The notes beneath the pieces are model-generated. The model saw only the letters and a program-made list of their open reading frames with translations, made no database searches and was not told where the DNA came from. A stretch of 20,889 nt of DNA. Origin: JBGTNQ01 sp964646785 (GTDB lineage Bacteria > Patescibacteriota > Minisyncoccia > Phycocordibacterales > Zambryskibacteraceae). A program made the translations under genes and the position numbers. The stretch spans positions 1 to 20,889 of the forward strand of contig CAZYGU010000015.1 of assembly GCA_964646785.1 (NCBI GenBank), read 5' to 3'. Below are positions 20,840-20,889 of the stretch, one piece after another. How positions within the stretch are numbered: position 1 is the stretch's first letter; the number at the start of each line of letters is the position of its first letter.

Positions 20840-20889
20840 CTGGGGAGCAGGGAATCGAACCCCAATTAAAGGCTTCAAAGGCCTCTGTC
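20840..20889 (-). tRNA. tRNA-Gln (anticodon TTG), 3' part
   Basis: The minus strand enters at the edge with the anticodon arm GAGGC-CTTTGAA-GCCTT, anticodon TTG (glutamine). It continues with the variable region, the T arm (TGGGG-TTCGATT-CCCTG) and the acceptor strand CTCCCCA with G as discriminator at 20840. The CCCCA-G ending matches tRNA-Gln of other bacteria, whose 5' end begins TGGGG. CCA is not encoded (GCAAAA follows). The D arm and 5' acceptor strand lie outside the window. Confidence 0.85.

Noticed and set aside
1..20889. Alternative genetic code (TGA read as Gly, as in some Patescibacteria)
   Set aside because: TGA ends several genes exactly where homology or overlap requires it (for example 10845-10847), and no frame has internal TGA at conserved glycines.
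1..20889. CRISPR array, insertion sequence or integrase
   Set aside because: No regularly spaced direct repeats, transposase or recombinase motifs, or matched terminal repeats were seen.

Overview
The window looks like part of a small, AT-leaning bacterial genome of the Patescibacteria (Candidate Phyla Radiation) type, most likely Parcubacteria-like. The evidence is indirect: short and tightly packed genes, many start codons without a Shine-Dalgarno sequence, a MetK about 70 residues shorter than usual, and a gene mix common in that group (RnfD-type membrane domain fused to a flavin reductase, SOUL protein, DUF2238, DUF1801, undecaprenol/diacylglycerol kinase). TGA is used as a stop, so the code is standard. 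A run of 100 N at 5441-5540 marks a scaffold join, so this is a draft or metagenome assembly.

Left part (1-4440, minus strand): the start of a membrane protein runs off the left edge. Next comes a Y-family DNA polymerase under a promoter that holds a GAAC-N4-GTTC (LexA/DinR-type) box. Then a three-gene flavin electron-transfer operon is transcribed as small membrane-anchored FMN-binding protein, ApbE flavin transferase, RnfD/NqrB-FNR fusion.

Central part (4497-11682, plus strand): a Ter (tellurite/stress) system. Two paralogous phosphoribosyltransferases surround the 3' part of a HAD phosphatase that is cut by the assembly gap. Then comes a clearly G+C-richer operon: TerC, TelA, TerD, a second helical protein with a repeated KP[T/S]VIG motif, and a TerF-like vWA protein, closed by a strong terminator. 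The phosphoribosyltransferase unit and the terC operon start from near-duplicate consensus promoters, which suggests co-regulation. The same short motif opens TelA and is repeated in the second helical protein.

Right part (11700-17300, minus strand): metK is controlled by a well-formed SAM-I riboswitch with terminator and antiterminator. Upstream lie DUF2238, an MFS drug-type exporter and a SOUL protein. Then comes an operon of a membrane-anchored unknown, DUF1801, DgkA and an unannotated 39-residue basic protein that ends inside a terminator palindrome.

Far right (17300-20889): a stand-alone RelA/SpoT-type HD hydrolase lies divergent from a 72-residue CxxC/H protein, with a perfect palindrome on the shared promoter region. 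A PadR regulator, a VOC/PhnB-like protein, and a low-GC pair (cytoplasmic trypsin-like protease plus an unknown) follow, next to the 3' half of a tRNA-Gln at the window edge.
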